Assembly: GCF_000317895.1 (NCBI RefSeq)
Contig: NC_019567.1
Coordinates: 3,596,001-3,660,000 of the forward strand
Source: Bdellovibrio bacteriovorus str. Tiberius
GTDB taxonomy: Bacteria > Bdellovibrionota > Bdellovibrionia > Bdellovibrionales > Bdellovibrionaceae
Reading direction: 5' to 3'
DNA length: 64,000 nucleotides
Position numbers and translations under genes: made by a program. The notes beneath the pieces were generated by a model. It had not been told where the DNA came from and did no database searches. It saw nothing but the letters and a program-made list of their open reading frames with translations. Positions within the stretch are counted from its first letter, which is position 1. Every line of letters begins with the position of its first letter. Shown one piece after another: positions 9,333 to 18,115 of the stretch.

Positions 9333-11058
9333 ATCAAAACTTCTCGTACTTTCAATTTCTCTGCTGGCACTGGGTTGTCAGACGACTTCAACTTCACCTG
9401 TGATCCTGACTGCCAAAGAGCGCCCGGATCACGCCACGGCTGAAGCCTATGGAACGCAGTATGCGATCTCCACGCAGGGACGCTATTCCAGCCAAGCCGC
9501 TGAAAAAATGTTCGCCGACGGCGGAAACATCATCGACGCAGTGGTGGCGGCTTCGTTCGCGGTGTCGGTCGAACGTCCTCAGTCCACTGGGATTGCCGGT
9601 GGCGGTTTCATGCTTTTCCACGAAGCTAAAACCGGTGACACTTATGCGATTGATTTCCGCGAGCGTGCCCCGCTGAAGGCCTCGGAAAACATGTACATTG
9701 GAAAAGACGGCAAGGCCGTTTCCAATCTTTCCAAAGACGGCATCCTGGCAGTCGCTGTTCCGGGCATGGTCGCCGGTCTTTTAGAAATTCATCAGCGCTT
9801 CGGATCGCTGCCTTTGAAACAAGTCATTCAACCAGCAATTGATCTGGCGGAAAACGGTTTTGAAATTTATCCGGAATTCCACCGAGCCCTTGAGTACCGC
9901 GCCGATGTTCTGGCGCAGGACCCGGCAGCCAAAGCCATCTTCCTGACCAAAGAAGGCAAAGCCCCACCACTGGGGACTTTGCTTGTACAGAAAGACCTAG
10001 CGAAAACCCTGAAGCTGATCGCAGAAAAAGGCAAAGATGGTTTCTATAAAGGATCCGTCGCGCAATCCATGCTGAAGCTTTCCAAAGAACGCAAAGGCCT
10101 GCTGACACAAAAAGATTTCAACGACTATCAGGTGAAATGGCGTAAACCCGTTGAAGGAAAATTCCATGGCTATGAAGTAATTTCGATGCCGCCGCCAAGC
10201 TCTGGTGGCATTCACGTGATTCAGTTCCTGGACACGCTGGAATCAGACAACCTGGCAAGCTCCGGTCCCCTGTCCACGAAGTCGATCCACCTTGCAGCCT
10301 CCGCATTGCAATCTGCTTTTGCGGATCGCGCGGCTTATCTGGGTGATCCCGATTTCACCGATGTACCCGTGAAATCATTACTGTCTCCGGATTACCTGAA
10401 AGACCGTCGTCAACAGATCCCCGAAAACCGCGCCCGCAAAGCTTCTGAAGTTTCTGCTGGCAAAGTCACCGGATACGAGTCCACCGAAACGACCCACATT
10501 TCCATGATCGATGCCAAAGGCAATGCAGTTGCCACCACTCAGACCATCAACGGCTGGATGGGCGCTGCAATTGTGGCTCCGGGTACGGGCATGGTTTTGA
10601 ATAATGAAATGGATGATTTCTCGGCACAAGTAGGGGCTTCCAATTTGTTCGGTGCCATTGGTGGCAAGCCCAATGCGATTGCTCCGAAGAAAACCCCGCT
10701 AAGCAGCATGTCCCCGACAATTCTGCTTCAGAACAACAAACCGGTGATGGCCGTGGGTGCTCCAGGTGGCACACGCATCATCAGCTGTGTGGCGCAGACG
10801 ATCTTGAATTATGTCGAATTCAAATTGCCGTTATATCAATCCGTCACCATGGTTCGCTATCACCAGCAGTGGCAGCCGGATGTGTTGTTCATCGATCCCC
10901 CAGGGCCGAAGCCGGAAGTTTTAAAGCAACTGAAGGACATGGGCTATGATGTGAAGATCGACCCGATCCCGTGCAACGTGATGGCTGTCTCAAAAGAAGG
11001 CGACAAACTGCATGGCGTGGCAGACCCACGCGACATCGGGACCAGTATCGCCAAATAG
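9325..11058 (+). CDS. ggt: Gamma-glutamyltransferase, predicted lipoprotein
   Basis: N-terminal nucleophile hydrolase that cleaves gamma-glutamyl bonds, for example in glutathione, outside the cytoplasm. The start at 9325 gives a lipoprotein signal (LLALGC, lipidated Cys18) and overlaps the previous gene by 8 bases, with GGAGAAACA before ATG. The autoprocessing site and catalytic threonine are seen in ESTETTHISMID, followed by GNAVATTQTINGW. LSSMSPTILL and GAPGGTRIIS match the substrate-pocket motifs. The 577 residues fit the family. It ends at a strong terminator, closing the add operon. Confidence 0.93.
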   Translation: MTKSKLLVLSISLLALGCQTTSTSPVILTAKERPDHATAEAYGTQYAISTQGRYSSQAAEKMFADGGNIIDAVVAASFAVSVERPQSTGIAGGGFMLFHEAKTGDTYAIDFRERAPLKASENMYIGKDGKAVSNLSKDGILAVAVPGMVAGLLEIHQRFGSLPLKQVIQPAIDLAENGFEIYPEFHRALEYRADVLAQDPAAKAIFLTKEGKAPPLGTLLVQKDLAKTLKLIAEKGKDGFYKGSVAQSMLKLSKERKGLLTQKDFNDYQVKWRKPVEGKFHGYEVISMPPPSSGGIHVIQFLDTLESDNLASSGPLSTKSIHLAASALQSAFADRAAYLGDPDFTDVPVKSLLSPDYLKDRRQQIPENRARKASEVSAGKVTGYESTETTHISMIDAKGNAVATTQTINGWMGAAIVAPGTGMVLNNEMDDFSAQVGASNLFGAIGGKPNAIAPKKTPLSSMSPTILLQNNKPVMAVGAPGGTRIISCVAQTILNYVEFKLPLYQSVTMVRYHQQWQPDVLFIDPPGPKPEVLKQLKDMGYDVKIDPIPCNVMAVSKEGDKLHGVADPRDIGTSIAK

Positions 11059-11065
11059 TCTTTTT

Positions 11066-11094
11066 AAAATGGTGGGCTGAAACCCCACCATTTT
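11066..11094. terminator. Bidirectional terminator after ggt
   Basis: AAAATGGTGGG pairs with CCCACCATTTT around a 7-base loop. It is preceded by TTTTT and followed by TTTTAA, so it could also end transcripts from the small minus-strand gene at 11117-11272. Confidence 0.9.
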
Positions 11095-11116
11095 AATTCT
11101 TCACCTTAAAGCTCAA

Positions 11117-11272
11117 TTACATCGTTAGCTTTTCAAAAAGCTCAACGAGCAAAAGTAAAATTTTAATAAATACTCTTAGTTTCGTCATTCTCCACTCCTT
11201 TCTTGGTGATGAGTTTCCCCTCCATTGTTGACTAAAATTCTTTGGCACTTTGAATTCCTCCTGTTGCGTCAT
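11117..11272 (-). CDS. Small hydrophobic peptide, 51 or 23 codons
   Basis: An uninterrupted minus-strand frame of 51 codons begins MTQQEEFKVPKNF. An internal ATG at 11188 is preceded by a textbook AAAGGAG with a 6-base spacer and would give a 23-residue peptide: MTKLRVFIKILLLL, then VELFEKLTM. I favour the internal start because the outer ATG has only a poor ribosome binding site. The short form is a single amphipathic or membrane helix with basic residues at the N terminus, a profile like type I toxin peptides. A bidirectional terminator lies just beyond the stop. It resembles the peptide encoded at 53112. No function is demonstrated. Confidence 0.5.
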   Translation of the reverse strand: MTQQEEFKVPKNFSQQWRGNSSPRKEWRMTKLRVFIKILLLLVELFEKLTM

Positions 11273-11437
11273 GAATACCCGCCAACAACTCTCTGTTCTT
11301 AGCTATTCCGTCGCCTGACTTACCCTTCCAAAAAATTTTTCCGCTTTAATTCTCGACTAAACCTAAAAAAACGTCCGAAGCTCCACCCCCTCCGGGGATA
11401 GCTAGTCTGGCTTGATTCTCAGTGAATTTTCATTCTT

Positions 11438-11452
11438 TGATAATTATTCTCA
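11438..11452. promoter_or_regulatory. Fur-box-like 7-1-7 palindrome
   Basis: TGATAATTATTCTCA differs at one position from the classical 15-base Fur 7-1-7 consensus (TGATAAT-N-ATTATCA). It ends 55 bases upstream of the GTG start of the small gene at 11508, a position suitable for a promoter-overlapping operator. Binding is inferred from the match only. Confidence 0.5.
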
Positions 11453-11507
11453 ATTGATGGATTTTGACGAAATCTCCCGATTATCCTAAGAAGGCGGGAG
11501 GTGCTCA

Positions 11508-11684
11508 GTGCGTATCGTCCATTTCGTATCCGGAACTGAATGCCAAAGTATTCTGATATCAGGGGATGTAACGAATCTGTTACATGCGATGCTTACAAAG
11601 ACCTACGACAACAAAGAACTCGCTAAGCTTTGCTGCAAAGCCGGCCTCTGCCCCCTCGTCTTTAAAAACAAACTCACCAAATAA
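11508..11684 (+). CDS. Small cysteine-containing protein of 58 residues
   Basis: A GTG-initiated frame with a strong GGGAGG Shine-Dalgarno and a 6-base spacer. The protein begins MRIVHFVSGTECQ and ends KLCCKAGLCPL plus a basic tail; cysteines are at 12, 42, 43 and 48, a spacing that could bind metal or an iron-sulfur centre. It has no signal peptide. It does not match the HemP or Bfd patterns I know. The Fur-like site upstream suggests iron-responsive expression (inference). A palindromic repeat begins 11 bases after the stop. Confidence 0.6.
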   Translation: MRIVHFVSGTECQSILISGDVTNLLHAMLTKTYDNKELAKLCCKAGLCPLVFKNKLTK

Positions 11685-11694
11685 GGTAGAAAAT

Positions 11695-11818
11695 CGACTG
11701 ATCAAAAGTGTGCAGCCGCAAGGCGGAGGGTTGCCCTCGCAGCGCAGGCGTGCTCCAAGCACGTCGAAGCGAGAAGGCCACCCGACAACGCAGTCGGATG
11801 CGCGCTTTTCATCAGTCG
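11695..11818. repeat. Palindromic dispersed repeat, copy A
   Basis: The ends form an imperfect 19-base inverted repeat (CGACTGATCAAAAGTGTGC against the complement of GCGCGCTTTTCATCAGTCG). Inside are a CCGC-AA-GGCGG hairpin, a central hairpin GCGTGCT-CCA-AGCACGT followed by CGA, and CCGAC-AACGCA-GTCGG. The order GCAAGGCG, central hairpin plus GTCGA, then AACGC recurs at 21998, so the two are members of one family. It lies between a small gene and the pip-like gene. Confidence 0.75.
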
Positions 11819-11881
11819 GGCAGCGTGTTTTGACTTGAACAGCGTTTTGCGCGAGGCTTTTGCTTTCTAAGCGAGGTGCCC

Positions 11882-12829
11882 ATGCGCGAATTTTATCCAG
11901 CATTAGAGCCTTTCAATAAAGGCATGCTGAAAGTTTCTGATCTTCACACTCTTTACTGGGAAGAGTGCGGCAATCCCCAAGGAAAACCCGTCGTGTTCCT
12001 GCACGGTGGCCCGGGTGGTGGTGTTCATCCAGATCATCGTCGTTTCTTTGATCCAAAAACTTATCGCATTATTCTTTTCGACCAGCGCGGCAGCGGCCAG
12101 TCTTTGCCTTGTGCGGAACTGCGTGAAAACTCCACTTGGGATCTGGTGAAAGACACCGAAACCATCCGCGAAATGCTGAAGATCGACAAATGGGTTGTCT
12201 TCGGTGGCAGCTGGGGCTCTACCCTGGCGCTGGCTTACGCAATCACTCACCCCGAGCGTGTGAAAGCTTTGGTTTTACGCGGGATCTTCCTGTGCCGTCC
12301 TTCTGAAATTCAGTGGTTCTATCAAGAGGGCGCTTCGCACATCTTCCCGGATGTTTGGGACGAATACTTGAAACCAATTCCTGAAAATGAACGCCATGAT
12401 CTGGTGGCTGCGTACTACAAACGCCTGACTCACGAAAACGCCGACGTCCGTTTGGAAGCTGCCAAAGCGTGGAGCAAGTGGGAAGCCGCAACCTCCCGCC
12501 TGATCGTGGACCCGAAAGCGGTGGATGAATTCGATGATCCGGAATACGCGCTGAGCTTTGCGCGCATCGAATGCCATTACTTTACCAATAACGCCTTCTT
12601 TAAAACCAACAATTGGCTGCTGGAAAACGTGGATAAAATCCGCCACATTCCAGGGGCTATTGTTCAGGGCCGCTATGACGTGGTTTGCCCGGCGAAGTCC
12701 GCTTGGGAACTGCACAAGGCATGGCCTGAGGCAAAATTTACAATCATCCCGGATTCAGGCCACGCGGCCGCCGAGCCCGGAACCCGCTCAGCTCTTATTG
12801 AAGCCACAGACAGTTTCAGAGATCTGTAA
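11882..12829 (+). CDS. pip: Proline iminopeptidase-like alpha/beta hydrolase (S33)
   Basis: Cytoplasmic serine peptidase expected to release N-terminal proline from peptides. The 315-residue protein matches the family throughout: HGGPGGG oxyanion region, FDQRGSGQS, nucleophile elbow GGSWGSTLAL, acidic residue in QGRYDVVCP and catalytic histidine in PDSGHAA. I chose the ATG at 11882 (AGGTG upstream) over the GTG six bases earlier. Together with the two trypsin-like genes that follow it suits peptide scavenging during predation. Confidence 0.93.
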   Translation: MREFYPALEPFNKGMLKVSDLHTLYWEECGNPQGKPVVFLHGGPGGGVHPDHRRFFDPKTYRIILFDQRGSGQSLPCAELRENSTWDLVKDTETIREMLKIDKWVVFGGSWGSTLALAYAITHPERVKALVLRGIFLCRPSEIQWFYQEGASHIFPDVWDEYLKPIPENERHDLVAAYYKRLTHENADVRLEAAKAWSKWEAATSRLIVDPKAVDEFDDPEYALSFARIECHYFTNNAFFKTNNWLLENVDKIRHIPGAIVQGRYDVVCPAKSAWELHKAWPEAKFTIIPDSGHAAAEPGTRSALIEATDSFRDL

Positions 12830-12839
12830 GACTTTCAAA

Positions 12840-12866
12840 GCCATAGGGGGTTTTTCCCCTTATGGC
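12840..12866 (+). terminator. Probable terminator after pip
   Basis: GCCATA and GGGG pair with CCCC and TATGGC, with one bulge, around a T-rich loop. No T run follows, so it may act as a stability hairpin rather than a strong terminator. Confidence 0.5.
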
Positions 12867-12963
12867 AGGTATAAGCATTATCATCTTGTCACGCAGTGCC
12901 AAAAAGGGTTTATTCAGTGCCACGAACCACAAGCTTTGTGGGGCGAAATCCGGGGGGATTTTA

Positions 12964-13788
12964 GTGAAACTGAATAAGTTGCTAATTTCGGGGATCATGG
13001 CAAGTCTGGCACTTTCAGCCTGCGCGCCACAGAAAAACGACTCCAGCATTCTGACATCTGGAGACGGAATCATCGGGGGAACGGAATTAAAGTCCGAAGA
13101 CTCCATGAGCCAAAGCATCGTGGCTGTATATGACGCCTTCGAGGGGCAAATCTGTACAGGTTCACTTCTTACCAACAATATCGTTCTGACAGCCGCTCAC
13201 TGCATCGGTCTTTTCCAGGAAGACATGTACGTGTTCTTCGGCACAGCAATCACTGCCACCAGCGAACACCGCAAGGTTGAAAAAGTGGAAATTTCCCAGT
13301 ACTGGGAAAACCGCCAAGGTGAAGACTTCGACACCGGTGACATTGCTCTTATCAAATTCTCGGGCGAACTTCCGGCAGGCTATAAGCCAGCCACGCTTCT
13401 GGGCAACAAACGCAACATCAAAAAAGGCGCAGAGATCGTTCTTGCAGGCTATGGCATTGCTGACGGCAAAACCGGCGCGGGCATCGGCACTTTGCGCACG
13501 ACAAAAGTTAAAATCGACAATCCAAACTACAGCACTTCTGAATTCCTTGTGGATCAGACTCAAGGCACAGGAGCCTGCCACGGTGACTCCGGAGGACCTG
13601 CGTACCTTGAGCAAAACGGCAAACTGTACCTGATGGGCATCACCAGCCGTGGTGTAAAAGATGAAAACAACGACTGCTCTCAGTACGCAGCTTTCACCAG
13701 CACCCTGTACTACAAATCCTGGATCAACCGCATGGTCACCAGACTAACCAGTTCTCTGGTCGATCCGAATCAGCTGATGCCTAAATAG
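12964..13788 (+). CDS. Trypsin-like serine protease, lipoprotein
   Basis: Chymotrypsin-family (S1) protease exported as a lipoprotein. A GTG start at 12964 with GGGGGGA upstream gives the signal KLLISGIMASLALSAC with Cys20 lipidated. The zymogen cleavage site lies before IIGG (residues 36-39). The catalytic triad is His79 (TAAHC), Asp126 (DIALIK) and Ser209 (GDSGGP). The 274-residue size is normal. The next gene is a paralogue 11 bases downstream, so the pair probably forms an operon. Target and trigger for activation are unknown. Confidence 0.92.
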   Translation: MKLNKLLISGIMASLALSACAPQKNDSSILTSGDGIIGGTELKSEDSMSQSIVAVYDAFEGQICTGSLLTNNIVLTAAHCIGLFQEDMYVFFGTAITATSEHRKVEKVEISQYWENRQGEDFDTGDIALIKFSGELPAGYKPATLLGNKRNIKKGAEIVLAGYGIADGKTGAGIGTLRTTKVKIDNPNYSTSEFLVDQTQGTGACHGDSGGPAYLEQNGKLYLMGITSRGVKDENNDCSQYAAFTSTLYYKSWINRMVTRLTSSLVDPNQLMPK

Positions 13789-13799
13789 TCCGGGGAATT

Positions 13800-14639
13800 A
13801 TGAAAACGAAGTTGTACGTTAGCTCTTTCATCGTTTTGATTCTTTCGGCTTGCGGAGGCTATGAAGCAGCCTATTCCCCGACTCCGGACGACACGGCCAT
13901 TGTCGGCGGTACCATAACCGCCAAAGACAACATCGTTTCCCAGTATGTGGTTTTAATCTATGACAACCCGACAAAAACATACTGCACTGGCGCCTTGATT
14001 TCAAAGCGCCTGATTCTGACCGCCGCTCACTGTGTGGGTAAAGGCGCCGAGGGTCTGACTTTGGCTTTCGGCCTGAACCCGCTGGCTGGTCAATACGTCA
14101 TGAAAAAGGCCCACAAGGTGGCCACTCACGACAAATACAAAAAATTAAACTCCACCGAGCGCAATGACATTGCTTTGATCTCGATGAAAGAGGATGCACC
14201 GGCATTCTATCGTCCATTGACCCTGCCGGATTCCAAATTCCCTATCAGCAAAGATCTGATTTTCACCGCGGCTGGTTACGGGCGCATCTCGGGCAAAAAA
14301 ACTTCGGCGGATGACACTCAAGGTTCAGGCAAACTGCGCCACGTGGATCTGACCATCAGTCATTTCAGCAGTGACGAAACTCAGTTTTATATCAATCAGG
14401 AAGACGGCAAAGGCATCTGCAATGGGGATTCTGGCGGTCCGGCCCTGATGCGCTATTCAGGCAAAGACTATGTAGTCGGCGTGGCATCTGCGATTTCGTG
14501 GACTGTTCCTGGTGAAGTCAAAGCCAGCCAAAAAAGCCAGTACATCGAAAATAAAGACCTCTGCAAAGACAAATCGATCTATATGAATGTGATTAAATAT
14601 CGCCAGTGGATTGATGATAATTCAAAGAAGCTTCTGTAA
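13800..14639 (+). CDS. Trypsin-like serine protease, lipoprotein (paralogue)
   Basis: Second S1 protease in tandem. The lipobox is IVLILSAC with Cys18. The mature protease would begin at IVGG (34-37). Catalytic residues are His77 (TAAHC), Asp123 (NDIALI) and Ser211 (GDSGGP). The start lies after GGGG in the short gap from the upstream paralogue. Its 3' end overlaps the convergent menH gene by 18 bases. Sequence divergence from the neighbour suggests different substrates rather than a recent duplication. Confidence 0.92.
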   Translation: MKTKLYVSSFIVLILSACGGYEAAYSPTPDDTAIVGGTITAKDNIVSQYVVLIYDNPTKTYCTGALISKRLILTAAHCVGKGAEGLTLAFGLNPLAGQYVMKKAHKVATHDKYKKLNSTERNDIALISMKEDAPAFYRPLTLPDSKFPISKDLIFTAAGYGRISGKKTSADDTQGSGKLRHVDLTISHFSSDETQFYINQEDGKGICNGDSGGPALMRYSGKDYVVGVASAISWTVPGEVKASQKSQYIENKDLCKDKSIYMNVIKYRQWIDDNSKKLL

Positions 14640-15392
14640 AAGCTGACGAATTCTTTCGCCCAATTCTTTGGGGCTGTCGAATAAAACCCGATGACTGGAA
14701 GAGGGCACTGTTTCAAAGTGGAACCCCGGAACCTCTTCCGTCAGTCGACGGGACATATCCAGGAACTTTTCGTCACGTTCCCCGACCATCCAGATCAGCT
14801 TTTGATTCTGCTTTTCCAGCAAACCGCGCATGTTTTTCTGCTGCGCCAGGGACCACTGAGTCAGAGCCAGACTGAGCGTTTCGCGGGAGTATTCTTTTTC
14901 TGAGCGCGATGGCTCAGCCTCAGCCCCGCCAAACACCGGCTGGGCATTCCAGTTGCGCAAAACCATGTCCCACGGAGCCTTTAAAAATTCCTCAGCCCAA
15001 TAGGAATCATTCATCCAGCGCTGACGGCGCTCTTCAGAAATAGGATCAAAGGATTCATGCATGTCATTAAAGCCGGGATTGGTGGACACCAGCATGACTT
15101 TGTAAAACAGAGCGGGCTTTCTTTCCAGCGCATGCAGTGCCAGACGACCACCCAAAGAATAACCGACCACAACATTGCGGGAAGCACTGCCACCGCCGTG
15201 AATTTCGACCCATCTGACAAAGTTCTCGGCCCAGGTCTCGAACGAATGCGTCGGTCCCAAGGAAAGCTCTTTGAAATAATCAGGTGTAAAAATGCGCAGT
15301 CCTTCAGTTTGCGGCAAGTGCGCCTTTACAAGCGCCCAGTCCGTTGGTCTTCCGAGGAAGCCATGAAGGAAGAAGAGATTCACTCTTTCCAC
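14622..15392 (-). CDS. menH: MenH-like alpha/beta hydrolase (SHCHC synthase)
   Basis: Predicted to eliminate pyruvate from the MenD product in menaquinone synthesis. Alpha/beta hydrolase features: LFFLHGFLG, nucleophile elbow GYSLGG, and a histidine in SSSHRV near the C terminus. The 256 residues fit MenH. A GTG at 15392 overlaps the menD end by 13 bases; a second GTG at 15383 overlaps by 4 and is the alternative start. Its place directly after menD supports the name, since the fold alone would be ambiguous. Confidence 0.8.
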   Translation of the reverse strand: MERVNLFFLHGFLGRPTDWALVKAHLPQTEGLRIFTPDYFKELSLGPTHSFETWAENFVRWVEIHGGGSASRNVVVGYSLGGRLALHALERKPALFYKVMLVSTNPGFNDMHESFDPISEERRQRWMNDSYWAEEFLKAPWDMVLRNWNAQPVFGGAEAEPSRSEKEYSRETLSLALTQWSLAQQKNMRGLLEKQNQKLIWMVGERDEKFLDMSRRLTEEVPGFHFETVPSSSHRVLFDSPKELGERIRQLLQKLL

Positions 15393-16960
15393 AACGAGTC
15401 GTACTCCTTCCAGAATTCCTGAGTGTGTTCCCAGTTAGGACTCAGCTCAATGATCTGATGGTCCGCCAGGTTCAACTCTTTGTTGTCTTCTGGAATAGTA
15501 TGCCATTTGTCGTAGGACCAGTTCCACATCTTTGCCCACGATTCGAAAGAAATCTGGTGTTTGTTTATGAAAATCTCTTTCTTAAACATGCGGTGGAAAA
15601 TCTGCCCCCCGCCATTATTAATCACAACAACGCGGAATTTTTTCGCATCCAGTTGGGAAGTTACCCAAAGTGACGATAAATCATACAGCGCTGTTAAATC
15701 TCCAACAAGACACCAGTTTTCAAGCTCCGGATGGGCCCAGCCCAGGAATGTGGAGATCTGTCCGTCGATACCGTTGGCACCACGGTTGGCCGCCACACGC
15801 GCCGGTGGGAAGTCATGCGAAGAGCTGGAATCCCATTCACGGATCGGCAGCGAATTTCCAAGATAAACCGACGAGCCCTTCATGCGTTTTGAAATCGCAT
15901 AGATCATGCCCTGCTCGGAATCAGGATATTTATCCAGCAGCTGCCGAATCTGCGTTGCGCGAGCCGCGTCCTCGATATTCACCTTCACGTTTTCGTGATG
16001 CGGGTACGAGAATTCCACCTGACTTAGCAAATCCAAAGAATTGCAGTGCTGAACCGGACGGCTTAGACCCGTGAAGTGATTGAAGCTGACCGAGAAAACC
16101 GGAAGCTCTTTGTATTTGTCTTCCAGATCACGCCACACACGCGCCGTTGGAATACCACCGATGCGCAAGATGGAATCACAAACGCCCATCTCCAAAACAC
16201 GATGAATCATCTTTTCGCCGGATCTGATTTCAACATCCTTCAAATCAGGATGTCCGCGCAGACTGGAAATGCCTTCACAATAAACCGGCGCCTTGTACTG
16301 CTTCAGGAAATCCAAAACAGTGCCGTAAGCTTTTTCCGGCAGAATCCCCACCATCACCAATGGCTTGTGGGTGTTCACGAAAGTTTCCATTTCTTTCAGC
16401 GTGCCCAGTGGAATTTGCACTGGCAGCTTCGTGCGCTCAGAAACACTTGGAATGTGAATTTGCGGAACCGGACCGTCGATCAGCGGCTCTTCAAAGCTGA
16501 CATTGACGTGAATTGGTTTTTTCCAGGAAAGCGACTTGAATGACAGATGCGAGTTTTCACTGTCCAGGTCCAAAGCCACTTCGTTGTAGTAAGAGAAAAT
16601 ACCAACCTGTTCAATCGTCTGCGGCGCCCCGGAACCACGATAGTGTTTCGGACGATCCGCCGTCACCATGATCAAAGGCAAAGAGGAATAAGTGCCTTCC
16701 ACTGCCGCGGGCAGCAATTCCGCCACGGCCGTTCCGGAAGTGGTGATCACCGCCACCGGACGACGGGTGCTGGCGATACGGCCCAGAGCAAAGAAGCCTG
16801 CGGCACGTTCTTCAAAGAAGGAATAAACTTTCAGGTGCTTGCATTCATCCAGAATGTGAACCATCGGGCTGTTGCGGGCGCCGGCACAAAGAATGAATTC
16901 TCTGACCCCGGTGTGCACCAGTTCCTGAATGACTTTTGCTGCAAGTTCCATGTTTGTCAT
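15380..16960 (-). CDS. menD: SEPHCHC synthase MenD
   Basis: Thiamine-diphosphate enzyme joining 2-oxoglutarate to isochorismate in menaquinone synthesis. The N-terminal pyrimidine domain shows GVREFILCAGARNSP and SFFEERAAGFFALG with the ThDP-activating Glu. The C-terminal domain has GANGIDGQIST and VGDLTALYDL, then NNGGGQIF, all typical of MenD. The 526 residues fit. The start overlaps the menF stop by 4 bases, so menF-menD-menH is a coupled operon. Confidence 0.94.
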   Translation of the reverse strand: MTNMELAAKVIQELVHTGVREFILCAGARNSPMVHILDECKHLKVYSFFEERAAGFFALGRIASTRRPVAVITTSGTAVAELLPAAVEGTYSSLPLIMVTADRPKHYRGSGAPQTIEQVGIFSYYNEVALDLDSENSHLSFKSLSWKKPIHVNVSFEEPLIDGPVPQIHIPSVSERTKLPVQIPLGTLKEMETFVNTHKPLVMVGILPEKAYGTVLDFLKQYKAPVYCEGISSLRGHPDLKDVEIRSGEKMIHRVLEMGVCDSILRIGGIPTARVWRDLEDKYKELPVFSVSFNHFTGLSRPVQHCNSLDLLSQVEFSYPHHENVKVNIEDAARATQIRQLLDKYPDSEQGMIYAISKRMKGSSVYLGNSLPIREWDSSSSHDFPPARVAANRGANGIDGQISTFLGWAHPELENWCLVGDLTALYDLSSLWVTSQLDAKKFRVVVINNGGGQIFHRMFKKEIFINKHQISFESWAKMWNWSYDKWHTIPEDNKELNLADHQIIELSPNWEHTQEFWKEYDSLWKE

Positions 16961-18045
16961 ACTTCAAGCCCCAATATCTTTTTCACGGACAGACGCTTTT
17001 GGAAAAGCTCCCGCCATTCTCTTTCCAGTTCACTGGCTGCGACCACGCCGCAACCGGAACCAATCATCGCAGAGTCTTGACTCCACTGCAAATTGCGAAT
17101 GCCGACAAGACACAGGGCCTCCTCAGGCCCCATAAAAGCCACCGGCCCGCCATACCAGCGACGCCCCTGCTGTCCTGGCAATGCCTGCATCCAAGTGTAG
17201 CCCGCGGACCGTGGCGCCACCCCCAAGGCCGGCGTCGGATGCAGGGCTTTCACCAGCTGCACAAAATCCGGCTGTTTCTGGCAAACCACGCTGATGTCGG
17301 TTTTCAGGTGATACAGGGTTGGCAGTTCCAGAATATACGGCGCTGAGGCCCGCACGGTGCCCCAAGCAGACAGACGCTCGGTGATGTCTTCCACCACCAG
17401 ACGGTGTTCATACATTTCCTTTTCATCATTCAAAAGCGATTCACGCTCGGTGCTTTCACTTTTTGGGCAGGTGCCCGCCAAAGCCATGGTCTTTAAAACA
17501 CCTTTGGAAAAATCAAAGAGTGTTTCCGGCGTCGCCCCCAGCACACCTTCGCCGTCTTTCCAGAATCCATAAACAAACAACGTCGCCGGAGCTTCAGACA
17601 ATTTCAGCAACAAGCGCGCACGATCCCCCGCCGTCACCGTCTGCGCCGAACGCGCAAACACCACCGGCACGGCTTTCTGAATTTCGTTTTTTTCAATGCG
17701 GGACTGGATCACAGAAAGGGCTTCGGCGAAGTCCTCCAAGCGGGGTTCTTCCCATGGTGCGGTCATTAAGGGCTCCGCAGTACGAGGCCCTTGAGCCAAG
17801 TAGACCTCACAAATGCGACGCAAATCCTCTGTCGACAGCACGTGGCGGGCTTTCCCGAACCAGCGAGCCGGGGTCGTCAGATCATAGAAATCGGGGCAAA
17901 ATACTGAAATTTCGACACTATTTGGGGTTGGTTCCGCAGCGAAAGGCCCCTCAATGAGAATCCATTGGTTTCCATGTCGCAAGAGGGCCCCTGCCTGCAA
18001 AAAGTTTGTAATGCCTTCGAGCGTTATGCTATTCTGCCGATCCAC
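16957..18045 (-). CDS. menF: Isochorismate synthase MenF
   Basis: Converts chorismate to isochorismate, the entry to menaquinone synthesis. The chorismate-binding domain is clear from EIQKAVPVVFARS, VLGATPETLFDF, LAGTCPKS, HRLVVEDI and the C-terminal GSGCGVV. I chose a GTG start at 18045, preceded by AGAGGG, giving 362 residues; the frame is open much further but would run through aroF. This is shorter than E. coli MenF (about 430), so the N-terminal part is reduced. It is divergent from aroF across 70 bases. Confidence 0.88.
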   Translation of the reverse strand: MDRQNSITLEGITNFLQAGALLRHGNQWILIEGPFAAEPTPNSVEISVFCPDFYDLTTPARWFGKARHVLSTEDLRRICEVYLAQGPRTAEPLMTAPWEEPRLEDFAEALSVIQSRIEKNEIQKAVPVVFARSAQTVTAGDRARLLLKLSEAPATLFVYGFWKDGEGVLGATPETLFDFSKGVLKTMALAGTCPKSESTERESLLNDEKEMYEHRLVVEDITERLSAWGTVRASAPYILELPTLYHLKTDISVVCQKQPDFVQLVKALHPTPALGVAPRSAGYTWMQALPGQQGRRWYGGPVAFMGPEEALCLVGIRNLQWSQDSAMIGSGCGVVAASELEREWRELFQKRLSVKKILGLEV

Positions 18046-18115
18046 AAAAGGACCCTCTTTTTTCAACTTAGTAGTTGTGAAAATGTTAAAACAAGGGCGA
18101 GAAGAAGTTCGTATT

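Noticed and set aside
11584-11838. Longer overlapping frames on both strands in the 11.6-11.9 kb gap
   Set aside because: They cross the palindromic repeat at 11695 and lack good ribosome binding sites; the GTG frame at 11508 explains the first part better.
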